From contig CAZLFV010000002.1 in assembly GCA_964558915.1 (NCBI GenBank), positions 39,594-103,593 on the forward strand: DNA of 64,000 bases, given 5' to 3'. Source of the DNA: CAZKEW01 sp964558915. GTDB lineage: Bacteria; Acidobacteriota; Aminicenantia; Aminicenantales; UBA8522. The position numbers and the translations under genes were made by a program. This document shows positions 17,003-26,842 of this stretch, in pieces (within the stretch, counting starts at the first letter, position 1; each line of letters opens with the position of its first letter). The notes beneath the pieces were generated by a model, which worked only from the letters and a program-made list of their open reading frames with translations, made no database searches and had not been told where the DNA came from.

Positions 17003-18031
17003 ATGACCATACGCGAGAAGCTCGAAGAAATCGAACAAGCGACTCTTTCTCCCAAGGCCATGCTCAGCGCCAACTCCAGGGGGAGAGCCCGGCCCGAGAA
17101 TCCGCACAGTCTGAGGACAGCCTTCCAAAGAGACCGCGACAGGATCATCCACTCCAAATCTTTCCGCAGGTTAAAGCACAAGACGCAGGTATTTCTGGCT
17201 CCATTTGGAGACCACTTCCGAACGCGATTGACCCATACCCTGGAGGTCTCCCAGATTGCGCGGACGATCGCCAAGGCCTTGCGCCTCAACGAGGACTTGA
17301 CCGAGGCAATCGCTCTGGGGCACGACCTGGGTCACACGCCGTTCGGACACGCTGGCGAGGAAACCCTGGACACGCTTCTTCCGGACGGATTCAGCCACTA
17401 TGAACAGAGCCTCCGCGTTGTGGAAAAATTGGAATACGAAGGCAAGGGTTTGAACCTGACTTACGAAGTGAGAGAGGGTATCGAGAAGCATTCCAAGGGT
17501 CGAGGACAGATCCTGGAAGATAATTTCACAGACATGCCCAAGACCTTAGAAGGGCAGGTGGTGAGGGTATCCGATATTATCGCCTATGTCAATCATGATA
17601 TCGATGACGCCCTCCGCGCCGGGGTCATCAAAGAGGACGATATTCCTCCTCACTTGGTGAAAGCTTTGGGGAAATGGCCGGCCGGACGCATTGACCGTAT
17701 GGTTGAAGATTGCGTCATGGCCAGTCTGAGCGCCGACTTGGAGAGGATCGCGTTGAGCGACAAAGTTTTGGCTGCCGTCGTCGAGTTGAGGGAATTTCTC
17801 TACAGGAACGTTTATTGCAGTCCTCGTGCCGCCGAGGAGATTGACAAGGCCAAAAAGATTCTCTCTGACCTTTATGACTATGTGCTCCGCAACCCCGATC
17901 CGTTCGTCAAGCCTTATCCCAGGGGCGATCCGCTGGAGAGGAGAACGGCAGATTTCCTCGCCGGAATGACTGACCTCTATGCCCTAGCGCTCTACGAGAA
18001 ACTTTTTTTTCCACGAACCTGGTCCTCCTGA
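17003..18031 (+). CDS. deoxyguanosinetriphosphate triphosphohydrolase-like protein (HD superfamily)
   Basis: The enzyme would hydrolyse dNTPs to deoxynucleoside plus triphosphate. HD motif residues are visible: RLTHTLEV (His78), GHDLGHTPFGHAG (His107, Asp108), and a later HDIDDAL segment supplying the last Asp. The start is chosen at 17003 (MTIREKLEEIEQATLSP) because family members begin with this helix; an ATG six codons upstream follows the TATAAT box too closely. Length (342) is that of the short, non-E. coli subfamily. It stands alone between intergenic DNA and the DUF5107 gene. Confidence 0.88.
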   Translation: MTIREKLEEIEQATLSPKAMLSANSRGRARPENPHSLRTAFQRDRDRIIHSKSFRRLKHKTQVFLAPFGDHFRTRLTHTLEVSQIARTIAKALRLNEDLTEAIALGHDLGHTPFGHAGEETLDTLLPDGFSHYEQSLRVVEKLEYEGKGLNLTYEVREGIEKHSKGRGQILEDNFTDMPKTLEGQVVRVSDIIAYVNHDIDDALRAGVIKEDDIPPHLVKALGKWPAGRIDRMVEDCVMASLSADLERIALSDKVLAAVVELREFLYRNVYCSPRAAEEIDKAKKILSDLYDYVLRNPDPFVKPYPRGDPLERRTADFLAGMTDLYALALYEKLFFPRTWSS

Positions 18032-18077
18032 TTTTCAGGCAGATAAATTTAAGATGTCCATCTCGGGGGAGTAAACG

Positions 18078-21000
18078 ATGAAGAACAGACATTGCCTTTT
18101 TACATTGCCCTTGGTCGGGATGCTCATTTTTCTTTTATTTCAGCCTGCGCCTTCGCTCCCCCCGGATGACCGTGTCAAAGTTTGGAAAGAGCCGTTGGTC
18201 ATCCCCACCTATCCTATCGGTGCGCCGGAGAAGAATCCCATTTTCTATTTCGGGAGGGCTTATCAGGGCGCCCGGGGCCCCGTCTATCCTTATCCCTTTC
18301 TGGATGTTCTTACGGATCACCGTGTGGACAAGACCTATGCCGCCCTTTTTCTGGAAAATGAATTCATCCGGGTTTGTGTCCTTCCCGAGATCGGCGGCCG
18401 GATCTTTGAGGCGGTCGACAAGACGAACGGTTATCATTTCTTCTACCGTCAGCATGTGATCAAGCCCGCGCTGATTGGCCTGCTTGGGGCCTGGATTTCA
18501 GGCGGCGTCGAATGGAACATCCCTCACCATCATAGGGCGACGTCGTTCATGCCCGTAGATTGGTCGGTCTCCGAAAACCCTGACGGGAGCAAAACGATCT
18601 GGGTGGGAGAGACGGAGCTCCGCCACAGGATGAAGTGGGTCGTTGGGCTCACCCTCCGGCCCGGCTGTTCTAGGCTTGAAGTCAGGTTGAGGATTTTCAA
18701 CCGTACGCCCTTGGCCCATTCGATTCTGTGTTGGGTCAATGCCGCTGTTCAGGCCAATGAAAATTACCAGGTCATTTTTCCGCCTGGCACCACGTTGGCA
18801 ACTTTCCACGGCAAGAATCAATTTTCCCGCTGGCCGATCTCCCGCGATGTTTATAATCGCGTGGATTATACCAGGGGCGTCGATGTGAGCTGGTGGAAGA
18901 ACAATCCTTCCCCGACTTCTTTTTTCGCCTGGGAATCGGAAGAGGACTTTTTAGCTGGCTATGACCACGGCCGGAAAGCGGGAGTGGTCTTTTTTGCCGA
19001 CCATCGCCTTGTCCCAGGAAAGAAATTCTGGACCTGGGGGACGGGGAGTGAGGGCAAGAGGTGGGAGAAAATCCTGACGGACACAGACGGTCCTTACCTT
19101 GAGCTCATGTTCGGGTCGTTTTCGGACAACCAGCCCGACTACAGCTGGTGCGAACCGTATGAGGCGAAAATCGTGACTCAGTGTTGGTTTCCCATCCGCA
19201 ACCTTGGCGGTGTTAAAAATGCTAACGCCGATGCGGCCCTAAATCTGGAATTGAAGACAGACCGAAGGGCTCTTGTCGGCCTCCACACAACGTCGCGGCA
19301 TCAAGGGGCTAAGGTTGTGTTGACAGCCCAGGGAAAGGTCGTTTTCGAAGACACGATCGGGATCGGACCGGACAATCCCTTTACTGCTGAAATTCCGGTT
19401 GCTGAGGGCACGCCAGAAGAATCACTCCATCTTTCTCTCATGACCGCGGATGGAAAAGAGATCATCAGCCACAATCCTCAACATAGGGAAGCGACTCCTC
19501 TTCCTGAGCCTGTTGTCCCTCCGCCGCCCCCGCCGGAGATCAGGACGAACGAAGAGCTTTATCTTGCCGGGCTGCGCCTCGAACAATTTCACAACCCGGC
19601 TATTGAGCCTGATCCTTATTATGAAGAGGCGCTGAAAAGGGACCCCGATGATGTCCAGGCCAACATAGCTCTGGGGAGGTTCTATTTGGTAAGGGCATTA
19701 TTTGGGGAGGCAGACGCTCATCTCAGGCGGGCTGTTGCCAGGCTGACGAAGAACTACACCCGGCCAAAAAACGGCGAAGCCTTTTACTATCTTGGTTTGG
19801 CCTTGCGGTTTCAGGGAAAAGAGCAAGAGGCTTTCGACTCCTTCGGCAGGGCTTCTTGGAGCGAGGCGTGGTCGGCCGCCTCAGACTTACAAATGGCTGA
19901 GATCGCTTCAGCTCAGGGTAACTTTTCTGGCGCTCTCGAGTTTGTCGGACGGTCCCTTGCGGCGAACCGATGGAACGCCAAGGCCCTTGCTCTCGAGGCA
20001 ACGCTCCTGAGGGAGGCGGGTTGCCTTGATGAGGCGGAAAAGCGAACCCGCGAGATTCTGGCGCTTGACCCCTTGGATTTCTGGGCCTTAAACGAGCTTT
20101 GTCTTGTCTATTCGGCCCGGGGACTTAAAACCGAAGCTCAAAAGGCCCTGGCTGATCTTAAAATGAAAATGCGAGATTCCGTCCAGAGTTATCTCGAGCT
20201 CGCCCTTGATTACGGAAGCTCTGGGTTTTGGGATGACGCCGTGGCGGTGCTTTTGCGTCTTGCGGGTTCAGAGAATCGGCAGGCCTCTTTGAACCCGATG
20301 ATCCATTATTACCTGGGATATTTTGCCGGCAGAAAAGGCGATAAACAGAAGGCCAGGCAATTCTGCCTCGAAGCGAGCCAAATGCCAGCGGACTATGTTT
20401 TTCCGTTTCGGCTCGAATCTATCGAAGTGCTTGAATGGGCCCAAAAAGAGAACCCTCAGGATGCGCGCGCTCCCTATTACCTCGGTAACCTTTTCTTTGA
20501 TTTGCAGCCGGCGAGAGCTATCAAGGAGTGGGAGAGGTCCACGACTCTCGACGGGAATTTCGCCTTGCTCCACAGAAATCTCGGGCTCGCTTATGCTAAG
20601 GTCAATAATGATTTCCCGGCTGCTGTCGCATGCTTGGAGAAGGCCCTGGCTTGTGACCCGAATAACCCCCGGCTTTATTTTGAATGCGACCAGCTCGCTG
20701 AGTTGGCCAACTTCCCCCCGCAGGAAAGGCTGGCCAGACTCAGAGACAACCACTCTGTGGTAGCCCAGCGCGATGATTCCCTAATGCGTGAGATTTCTCT
20801 TCTTGTAGACCTTGGTCACTATGACCAGGCCATTGAAATCCTGAAGACTCACCATTTCCATGCTTGGGAAGGAGGAGGAGATATTTCCAATATCTATGAG
20901 GAAGCTCATCTTCTTAGAGGCCAGGGATACTTGGCCCAAAAAAAATACGGCCACGCCCTCAGAGATTTTAGTGCAGCCCTAGAATACCCTGATAACCTAG

Positions 21001-21446
21001 AAGTGGCCCGGCCGGCGACGGGCGGTGGGTCTCCGAAAATATACTATTTTATCGGGCGAGCCTACGAATCTTCCGGCAAATCGCATGAAGCCGCCGCCGC
21101 TTATCAGCGGTCTGCGGGTTCAGGCCAAGACTTTTCTGAGTCCTCGTACTATCAAGGCTTGTCTTGGCGAAAACTCGGTGAGGCGGAGAAGGCTAGACAA
21201 GCGTTTGAGGATCTGATTCGGTTTGCCCGAGAAAGCTTAGAGAAGCGGCAGACCATGGACTATTTCGCCAAGTTCGGGATGAGGGAATCGGCCCTGAGAC
21301 GAGAGGCGTATTACCATTATCTTTTGGGTTTGGGATTCCGCGGGATGGGGCGTCAAGGAGAAGCAGCCGCGGAATTCCAGAAAGCTATCGGCCTCCAGCC
21401 CTATTATTTTCCTGCTCACAGACAGCTTGCCGCGTTCGGTCAATAA
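18078..21446 (+). CDS. secreted DUF5107 protein with C-terminal TPR array
   Basis: The 1122-residue protein has a signal peptide (LFTLPLVGMLIFLLFQPAPS). The N-terminal third is a DUF5107 module with IRVCVLPEIGGRIFEAVDK, GGVEWNIPHHHRATSFMP and AWESEEDFLAGYDHG. This module is related to the galactose-mutarotase-like fold and is found in sugar-acting proteins. From about residue 490 at least ten TPR-type helix pairs follow (for example NPRLYFECDQLAEL and AIEPDPYYEEALKRDPDD). GGGGGAG precedes the start. The combination suggests a periplasmic glycan-binding or hydrolysing scaffold; the enzyme activity is unproven. Confidence 0.85.
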   Translation: MKNRHCLFTLPLVGMLIFLLFQPAPSLPPDDRVKVWKEPLVIPTYPIGAPEKNPIFYFGRAYQGARGPVYPYPFLDVLTDHRVDKTYAALFLENEFIRVCVLPEIGGRIFEAVDKTNGYHFFYRQHVIKPALIGLLGAWISGGVEWNIPHHHRATSFMPVDWSVSENPDGSKTIWVGETELRHRMKWVVGLTLRPGCSRLEVRLRIFNRTPLAHSILCWVNAAVQANENYQVIFPPGTTLATFHGKNQFSRWPISRDVYNRVDYTRGVDVSWWKNNPSPTSFFAWESEEDFLAGYDHGRKAGVVFFADHRLVPGKKFWTWGTGSEGKRWEKILTDTDGPYLELMFGSFSDNQPDYSWCEPYEAKIVTQCWFPIRNLGGVKNANADAALNLELKTDRRALVGLHTTSRHQGAKVVLTAQGKVVFEDTIGIGPDNPFTAEIPVAEGTPEESLHLSLMTADGKEIISHNPQHREATPLPEPVVPPPPPPEIRTNEELYLAGLRLEQFHNPAIEPDPYYEEALKRDPDDVQANIALGRFYLVRALFGEADAHLRRAVARLTKNYTRPKNGEAFYYLGLALRFQGKEQEAFDSFGRASWSEAWSAASDLQMAEIASAQGNFSGALEFVGRSLAANRWNAKALALEATLLREAGCLDEAEKRTREILALDPLDFWALNELCLVYSARGLKTEAQKALADLKMKMRDSVQSYLELALDYGSSGFWDDAVAVLLRLAGSENRQASLNPMIHYYLGYFAGRKGDKQKARQFCLEASQMPADYVFPFRLESIEVLEWAQKENPQDARAPYYLGNLFFDLQPARAIKEWERSTTLDGNFALLHRNLGLAYAKVNNDFPAAVACLEKALACDPNNPRLYFECDQLAELANFPPQERLARLRDNHSVVAQRDDSLMREISLLVDLGHYDQAIEILKTHHFHAWEGGGDISNIYEEAHLLRGQGYLAQKKYGHALRDFSAALEYPDNLEVARPATGGGSPKIYYFIGRAYESSGKSHEAAAAYQRSAGSGQDFSESSYYQGLSWRKLGEAEKARQAFEDLIRFARESLEKRQTMDYFAKFGMRESALRREAYYHYLLGLGFRGMGRQGEAAAEFQKAIGLQPYYFPAHRQLAAFGQ

Positions 21447-21462
21447 CCCCCCAAAAAGATTA

Positions 21463-21491
21463 TTGTTGAGAGGCGCTGAAGATATTATAAT
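21463..21491 (+). promoter_or_regulatory. promoter of the transketolase gene
   Basis: TTGTTG (21463-21468) and a perfect TATAAT (21486-21491) are 17 bp apart. The predicted start near 21498 gives a leader of about 42 bases with AGGGAG before the ATG. Confidence 0.6.
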
Positions 21492-21539
21492 GATTCCTTT
21501 TTGAAAGCCCGTTCCATCTCAAAGAGGGAGCAAGACCCA

Positions 21540-23375
21540 ATGAATAAAAGAAGAGTATTAGAAAAAATCGCCACGAGATTGCGCCTTCATTCTCTTCAAA
21601 TGACAACTGCAGCTGGCTCCGGGCATCCAACCACATGCCTGTCCATGGCCGATCTTGCCGCCTGCTTATTTTTTAGCGAGATGAGATATAACATCCGTGA
21701 TCCCCATGATTGGGGTAATGATGAGTTCGTGCTTTCTAAAGGCCATGCTGCGCCTATTCTCTGGGCCGCTTATGCAGAGGCCGGCATCCTCCCTCTCGAA
21801 GACCTGATGAGCCTGCGGAGGATAACCTCTGACCTTGAAGGCCATCCGACGCCGCGAATGCCCTGGGTCAAAGCGGCCACAGGGTCTTTAGGGCAGGGCT
21901 TATCTGTCGGCGTCGGCATTGCCCTTGCGCAGAAGATCGGAAAATCACCCGGCCGGACATTCGTCATGATGGGCGACGGCGAGTGCGCGGAGGGGGGAGT
22001 CTGGGAAGCGGCGAACGCAGCCGTCCTTTTCGGGCTCAACAACCTGGTTGCCGTTGCGGATATCAACAGGCTGGGGCAATCTGAAGCGACCATGCACGGC
22101 CATGACCTAAGGGCCTATGAGCGCAAATTCAAGGCGTTTGGGTGGGAAGTCTTTAAGGTGGACGGCCACGATATCAGAGCCATCCTCGAAGCCTTTAAGA
22201 AAGTGCGGAAGGCCAAGGGCCCGGCGGTCGTCCTAGCCAGAACAATCAAGGGCAAGGGGGTCTCATTTGTCGAGGACCAGAACGGCTGGCACGGCAAGCC
22301 GTTGAAAGAGGAGGAATTGCGACGCGCTCTCCAAGAGATCGGCCCGATGCCGGAGATTGATTCGCGGAAGTATGTCCGCAAGCCCCGGACGGCAAAGCGG
22401 CCGCTCTGGAAGAAGGGGGTCGCCTTCAACAGAACTCAATACACCGACAAGACAGCCACACGCCTAGCGTACGGGATAGCTCTCCAGAGGATCGGCGAAG
22501 TCAATGATTGGGTCGTGGCTCTGGACGGGGATGTGAAGAACTCGACCTACGCAGAGAAATTCTTTGAGGCCTTTCAGAAACGGTCGTTCCAATCGTATAT
22601 TGCCGAACAAAATATGGTCGGAATGGGTATCGGACTCTCGGCCAAGGGATTCATCCCTTTTATCGCCACATTTGCTGCCTTCCTCAGCCGGGCGCATGAC
22701 CAGATCCGGATGTCGGGGTATTCTTTCTCCAACATCAAATTCTGCGGATCGCATGTCGGCGTGAGCATCGGAGAAGACGGCCCTTCCCAGATGGGGCTTG
22801 AAGATATGGCCATTTTCAAACCCATTCCCGGGTGCGTTGTCCTCTATCCTTGCGACGCGTTTTCGACGGAAGGATGTCTGGAGTCCATGCTTTGCCAAGA
22901 AGGCCTGGCCTACTTGCGGACAACACGGCCAGCCACTCCGCTTCTGTATTCTCGGGAGGAGAGCTTTCCCATCGGCGGGTCCAAAGTCCTGCGCAAGGGG
23001 GATAAGGACGTCGCTACGGTCATTGCCGCCGGCATCACGGTGTTCGAGGCGCTCAAGGCCCATGACGAACTGGAAAAAGAAGGCCTCGGAATCAGAGTGA
23101 TTGACGCCTATTCCGTTCAACCCTTAGACACTGATACGATTCGCAAAGAAGTCGCTGAGACCGGCGGCAAGGTGATTGTTGTCGAGGACCATTTCCCGAG
23201 TGGCGGGCTCGGCGAAGCAGTTGCTCTGGCCTTGGACGGGAACGCCGAGATCGTCCATCTTTGCGTCACCAGCCTTCCTCGGTCGGGGAAACCTGCAGAG
23301 CTCATGGAGATGTACGGGATCAGCGCGTCTTATATTTTCAAAGCTGTTAGAGAGCTTATGGATATGGAGGCCTGA
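21540..23375 (+). CDS. tkt: transketolase
   Basis: The protein has 611 residues and the thiamine-diphosphate fold of the pentose phosphate pathway: GSGHPTTCLSMADL, DEFVLSKGHAAPILWA, GSLGQGLSVGVGIA and the cofactor motif GDGECAEGGVWEAANAA. The pyrimidine domain has FQSYIAEQNMVGMGIGLSAKG, and the C-terminal domain follows (VEDHFPSGGLGEAVA). It is shorter than E. coli TktA and resembles the animal/archaeal-type single-chain enzymes. The ATG at 21540 is favoured over an upstream start because AGGGAG lies 9 bases before it and the promoter leaves little room. Confidence 0.92.
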   Translation: MNKRRVLEKIATRLRLHSLQMTTAAGSGHPTTCLSMADLAACLFFSEMRYNIRDPHDWGNDEFVLSKGHAAPILWAAYAEAGILPLEDLMSLRRITSDLEGHPTPRMPWVKAATGSLGQGLSVGVGIALAQKIGKSPGRTFVMMGDGECAEGGVWEAANAAVLFGLNNLVAVADINRLGQSEATMHGHDLRAYERKFKAFGWEVFKVDGHDIRAILEAFKKVRKAKGPAVVLARTIKGKGVSFVEDQNGWHGKPLKEEELRRALQEIGPMPEIDSRKYVRKPRTAKRPLWKKGVAFNRTQYTDKTATRLAYGIALQRIGEVNDWVVALDGDVKNSTYAEKFFEAFQKRSFQSYIAEQNMVGMGIGLSAKGFIPFIATFAAFLSRAHDQIRMSGYSFSNIKFCGSHVGVSIGEDGPSQMGLEDMAIFKPIPGCVVLYPCDAFSTEGCLESMLCQEGLAYLRTTRPATPLLYSREESFPIGGSKVLRKGDKDVATVIAAGITVFEALKAHDELEKEGLGIRVIDAYSVQPLDTDTIRKEVAETGGKVIVVEDHFPSGGLGEAVALALDGNAEIVHLCVTSLPRSGKPAELMEMYGISASYIFKAVRELMDMEA

Positions 23376-23387
23376 GGACATCCTTCT

Positions 23388-24176
23388 TTGAAAGGCCGGT
23401 TTTACCTCCTGCGCTTATTTTTTTGCTCTTGTCTAATCGTTAGTGCCTCTGCCCATCCCATTTCCGGAAGGCCCAGCCAACATGACACGGGTACCGTAAT
23501 CGCGGTCTATGACGGAGACACAGTCGAGGTTCAATTTTTTGAGGGGTCTTCGAAACGGATCAGGCTACTGGGCGTAGACACGCTCGAGATTGATGACCCG
23601 AGAGAAGAGGTGGCTTTTTGGGCTCTGCTGGCCAGGAGGTTCTCTTTTTTTCATCTTTATCGCAAGAACGTCCGGTTGACTTATGACCAGATCCGGGTGG
23701 ACAAGTATGGGAGAATCCTGGCTTATGTTTGGACGGACCAGGACAAGCTTTTCAATGACTTCATCATCAGAGAAGGCTTTGCTTACGCGTTCCTGAGCTT
23801 TCCCTTTCGGAGCGATATTCAACGCCTTTTTCGGGAAGCCCAGCAGGAGGCCCGCAAGAAGAAGAAGGGCCTCTGGCGGAAAGAAGAGCCGGAAACAATC
23901 TCCGATGCAATAGCGCGCCTGCGCCTGGGAGAATACCTATCGGTGCGGTTCAAATGCTCTTCTTTAAAAGAAGGGCGGTCGTTTATCTATCTGACCTCCG
24001 GAGCCGGGGAATTCGAAGCCGCGATTCCGCGGAGCCGGGCGGATGCTTTCCCCTCAATCAGGAACTCAATCGGCCGTGTTCTTATAGTCTCAGGTTTCCT
24101 CGAGGACTATCGGGGCAGGCCTCAAATCGTTGTTTTTTTCCCACGCCAACTCCGCCCCGCAACTGGCCAGGAATGA
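23388..24176 (+). CDS. exported thermonuclease (SNase-like) with a C-terminal OB-like domain
   Basis: A signal segment (LLRLFFCSCLIVSASAHP) is followed by an SNase domain: GTVIAVYDGDTVEVQF, KRIRLLGVDTLEI and DKYGRILAYVW. These supply the catalytic Arg, Glu and Arg positions of staphylococcal nuclease and the calcium-binding Asp residues. Residues ~180-255 (YLSVRFKC, VSGFLEDYRGRPQIVVFF) look like an OB-fold nucleic-acid-binding module. The start is TTG at 23388, since no ATG or GTG precedes the signal; it lies 12 bp after the transketolase stop. Confidence 0.85.
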   Translation: MKGRFYLLRLFFCSCLIVSASAHPISGRPSQHDTGTVIAVYDGDTVEVQFFEGSSKRIRLLGVDTLEIDDPREEVAFWALLARRFSFFHLYRKNVRLTYDQIRVDKYGRILAYVWTDQDKLFNDFIIREGFAYAFLSFPFRSDIQRLFREAQQEARKKKKGLWRKEEPETISDAIARLRLGEYLSVRFKCSSLKEGRSFIYLTSGAGEFEAAIPRSRADAFPSIRNSIGRVLIVSGFLEDYRGRPQIVVFFPRQLRPATGQE

Positions 24177-24178
24177 GT

Positions 24179-24207
24179 TTGACATAAAGATGGCGTTGGA
24201 TTATAGG
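24179..24207 (+). promoter_or_regulatory. promoter of the GlcD-type flavoprotein gene
   Basis: TTGACA (24179-24184) and TATAGG (24202-24207) are 17 bp apart, just after the thermonuclease stop. Confidence 0.55.
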
Positions 24208-24221
24208 TTTTCTGAGGAAAC

Positions 24222-25640
24222 ATGTACAAGAAAGTCGACCAAAGAATCCGCTGGCGGCTTGAAGAGCTTGTCGGTCCAGAAAACTTAGTTTGCGATCCCG
24301 AGAAGATGGCCGACTACAGCCACGATGAATTTTCTCTCCATGATATCAGAAGAACCCCGGAGGCCGTGGTCAAGCCTCAAAGAACCGAAGAGGTCGCTGC
24401 TGTGCTCAAGCTCGCCGATGAGGAAGGAATTCCAATCACACCCCGGGGCGGGGCCACGGGCCTCTGCGGCGGGTGCGTTCCTGTATTTGGAGGCATCGTT
24501 TTGTCGTTAGAAAGAATGAACCGACTGGTTGAGATCGACCACGAGAACCAGATGGCAGTGGTTGAGCCCGGTCTGACCTTGAGGGAGTTTGCTCAAGCTG
24601 TGGAGGAGGCCGGCCTTTCTTTTCCTCCTCATCCGGGAGAGGAGAGCGCGATGATGGGAGGGCTCATCGCCACGAACGCTGGCGGAAGCCGTGCCGTTAA
24701 GTACGGCGTCATCCGGAACTACGTCAGAGGGCTTGAGGTCGTTCTTCCCCGGGGACAAGTCATCCGGCTGGGTGGAAAACTCATGAAGAGCAGCACGGGC
24801 TACAGCCTTCTTCATCTTATGATCGGTTCGGAGGGAACCCTGGGCGTGATTACACAGGCCATTATCCAGCTTCTGCCTGCAGCTCGATTCACCCGGTCCT
24901 TAGTCATTCCGTTTGGCGACCTAGAAAGCGCCATCGAGTCGGTCCCTCTTCTGCTGAACAGAAAAATCATGCCCATGGCTTTGGAGTTCATCGAGAAGGA
25001 AGTGATCCGCATCACCGAGGACTATCTTGACAAGCGCTGGCCCTGCGCGGTGGGCGAGACGTATCTCCTTGTTGTTCTCGACGCTTCGAGCGAGGACGAA
25101 ATGGACAGGGTCTCCCAGGCCGTGGCCGAAGTCTGCCTGGAAAAGGGAGGCAGCGATGTTTTTATCGCCGACACGCCCAAGAAGCAGGAAACAGTCTTGG
25201 AAATCCGGAGCAAAATTTATGAGGCCATAAAATCCTACACCATCGAGATCTTGGACATCTCCATCCCCCGGGTGGAGATCCCGAAACATGTCCGGCGGGT
25301 CCGCGAGGTTTCAGAAAAATATGATATCTGGCTGCCCACGTTCGGGCATGCGGCCGACGGGAATGTGCACACCCATATCATGCGGGCCCGTTATTCGGCG
25401 GGAAAAATGATTCCTCTTCCCGAAAAGGAGTGGCGGGCGAAGGTGGATAGAGTCCGAGGGGAGCTTTATGCCGACGGCAAGGCGCGGGGAGGAGTCATCT
25501 CCGGAGAGCACGGCATCGGAATCATCAAGAAGCCCTTCCTTTCTTTGACCCTGGACGAGGTTCAAGTGGAGCTGATGAAGGGTATCAAGCGACTCGTCGA
25601 CCCGCACCTTATTCTGAACCCGGGCAAAATTTTTGATTGA
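24222..25640 (+). CDS. FAD-binding 2-hydroxy-acid dehydrogenase (GlcD / D-lactate dehydrogenase family)
   Basis: The 472-residue flavoprotein has the PCMH FAD-binding domain (PRGGATGLCGGCVP, residues 79-92; GGLIATNAGGSRAVKYG; GSEGTLGVIT) and the FAD-oxidase C domain (FGHAADGNVHTHIM; GEHGIGIIKKPF). It would oxidise glycolate, D-lactate or another D-2-hydroxy acid; the gene does not tell which. No GlcE/GlcF partner is adjacent, so the electron acceptor must be encoded elsewhere. It has its own promoter. Confidence 0.9.
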   Translation: MYKKVDQRIRWRLEELVGPENLVCDPEKMADYSHDEFSLHDIRRTPEAVVKPQRTEEVAAVLKLADEEGIPITPRGGATGLCGGCVPVFGGIVLSLERMNRLVEIDHENQMAVVEPGLTLREFAQAVEEAGLSFPPHPGEESAMMGGLIATNAGGSRAVKYGVIRNYVRGLEVVLPRGQVIRLGGKLMKSSTGYSLLHLMIGSEGTLGVITQAIIQLLPAARFTRSLVIPFGDLESAIESVPLLLNRKIMPMALEFIEKEVIRITEDYLDKRWPCAVGETYLLVVLDASSEDEMDRVSQAVAEVCLEKGGSDVFIADTPKKQETVLEIRSKIYEAIKSYTIEILDISIPRVEIPKHVRRVREVSEKYDIWLPTFGHAADGNVHTHIMRARYSAGKMIPLPEKEWRAKVDRVRGELYADGKARGGVISGEHGIGIIKKPFLSLTLDEVQVELMKGIKRLVDPHLILNPGKIFD

Positions 25641-25651
25641 GATGATGCGGG

Positions 25652-25680
25652 TGGACAAAGCACGTCTTTTGTGCTATTAT
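25652..25680 (+). promoter_or_regulatory. promoter of the epimerase gene
   Basis: TGGACA (25652-25657) and TATTAT (25675-25680) are 17 bp apart, 52 bp before the start codon. Confidence 0.5.
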
Positions 25681-25731
25681 AAATTCGCTTTTCATGACAA
25701 CAAAAAGGGGCTGAGCATTTTTTAGGGCCGT

Positions 25732-26769
25732 ATGAAAATACTGGTCATCGGCGGAACACGCTTTTTCGGCTATCATATCGTTACAAAGCTCTTGGCCGAA
25801 GGCCACGACGTAACGCTTTTCAATCGCGGCCGAACACCCGATAACCTGGGAGACCGGGTCAGGCGCATCAAAGGCGATAGGAACGACCGCCGGGATTTTC
25901 GCGAGAAGCTCGGAAGGGAAAACTTCGATGCCGTTGTGGACATGATCGCTTTTGTGGCCGAAGACGACCGGTCTGCTGTGGAGACGTTTGCTGGCAGGAT
26001 CGGCCATTTTTTCCACATTAGCACGGGCTCTGTCTATGTTGTTACCAAAGATTTTCCGTGTCCTCTGCAGGAAAAGGATTTTGACCGCGAGGTCGTTCCC
26101 CGGCCGGGGAAAAATGAGGACTGGTGGCTCTATGGCTATCATAAACGAAAGTGCGAGGAGGTTCTCGGTGAGGCCTACCAAAAATACGGCTTTCCTGTGA
26201 CCATATTGCGCCTTCCAATTGTCATGGGAGAGCGAGATTACACCCTCAGGGCCTATTCCTATTTCTTGCGCCTCGAAGACGGGAAGCCAGTTATTCTTCC
26301 GGACGGCGGCCTGAACGTTTTTACTCACATCTATCAGGATGATATCGCCCGGACCGTTTCCGGCAACCTTCTGAACAACACAGCCCACGGTCAGGCCTAT
26401 AACCTGGCCCAGCCGGAGATCCTCACTCTAAGGAGTTTTGTGCAGGAAGCGGCGCGGATCTTGGGCCGAAACCCGGACCTCGTCGACGTGCCTTCTTGGG
26501 TGCTGGACAAGTCAGGCCTGGGGACATCCTTCTCTCCCTTCTTCATGAGGCGGCCGTTTGTTCTTTCCACTGAAAAGGCGCGGCGGGACCTCAATTTCTC
26601 CTCGACTCCTTTTGCTACTTGGCTGAGGAAAACGATTTGCTGGTTTAAGGAGGATTATTCGGGGGGACCTCCTGAGAATTATATGAGCCGGGAGAGGGAA
26701 ATTACCCTGGCCTCTCGCTATCAGGACGAGATGCGGAGATTTTCCCGGATATTAGAATCCGGACTATGA
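25732..26769 (+). CDS. NAD-dependent epimerase/dehydratase family protein
   Basis: MKILVIGGTRFFGYHIVTKLL is the Rossmann GxxxFxG nucleotide-binding motif. HISTGSVYVVTKDF and YGYHKRKCEE give the Ser/Tyr-x3-Lys active-site pattern of extended short-chain dehydrogenases. The FFG variant and the overall form (345 residues) resemble the CSP41-like/UDP-sugar epimerase branch. The sugar substrate is not predictable. The gene is transcribed alone. Confidence 0.85.
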   Translation: MKILVIGGTRFFGYHIVTKLLAEGHDVTLFNRGRTPDNLGDRVRRIKGDRNDRRDFREKLGRENFDAVVDMIAFVAEDDRSAVETFAGRIGHFFHISTGSVYVVTKDFPCPLQEKDFDREVVPRPGKNEDWWLYGYHKRKCEEVLGEAYQKYGFPVTILRLPIVMGERDYTLRAYSYFLRLEDGKPVILPDGGLNVFTHIYQDDIARTVSGNLLNNTAHGQAYNLAQPEILTLRSFVQEAARILGRNPDLVDVPSWVLDKSGLGTSFSPFFMRRPFVLSTEKARRDLNFSSTPFATWLRKTICWFKEDYSGGPPENYMSREREITLASRYQDEMRRFSRILESGL

Positions 26770-26842
26770 CACCATGCTCGAAGACACCAAGGGCTTCGGC
26801 CCTCAGGCATATTATGGCCAAACTTAATAAAATGGGGGAATA

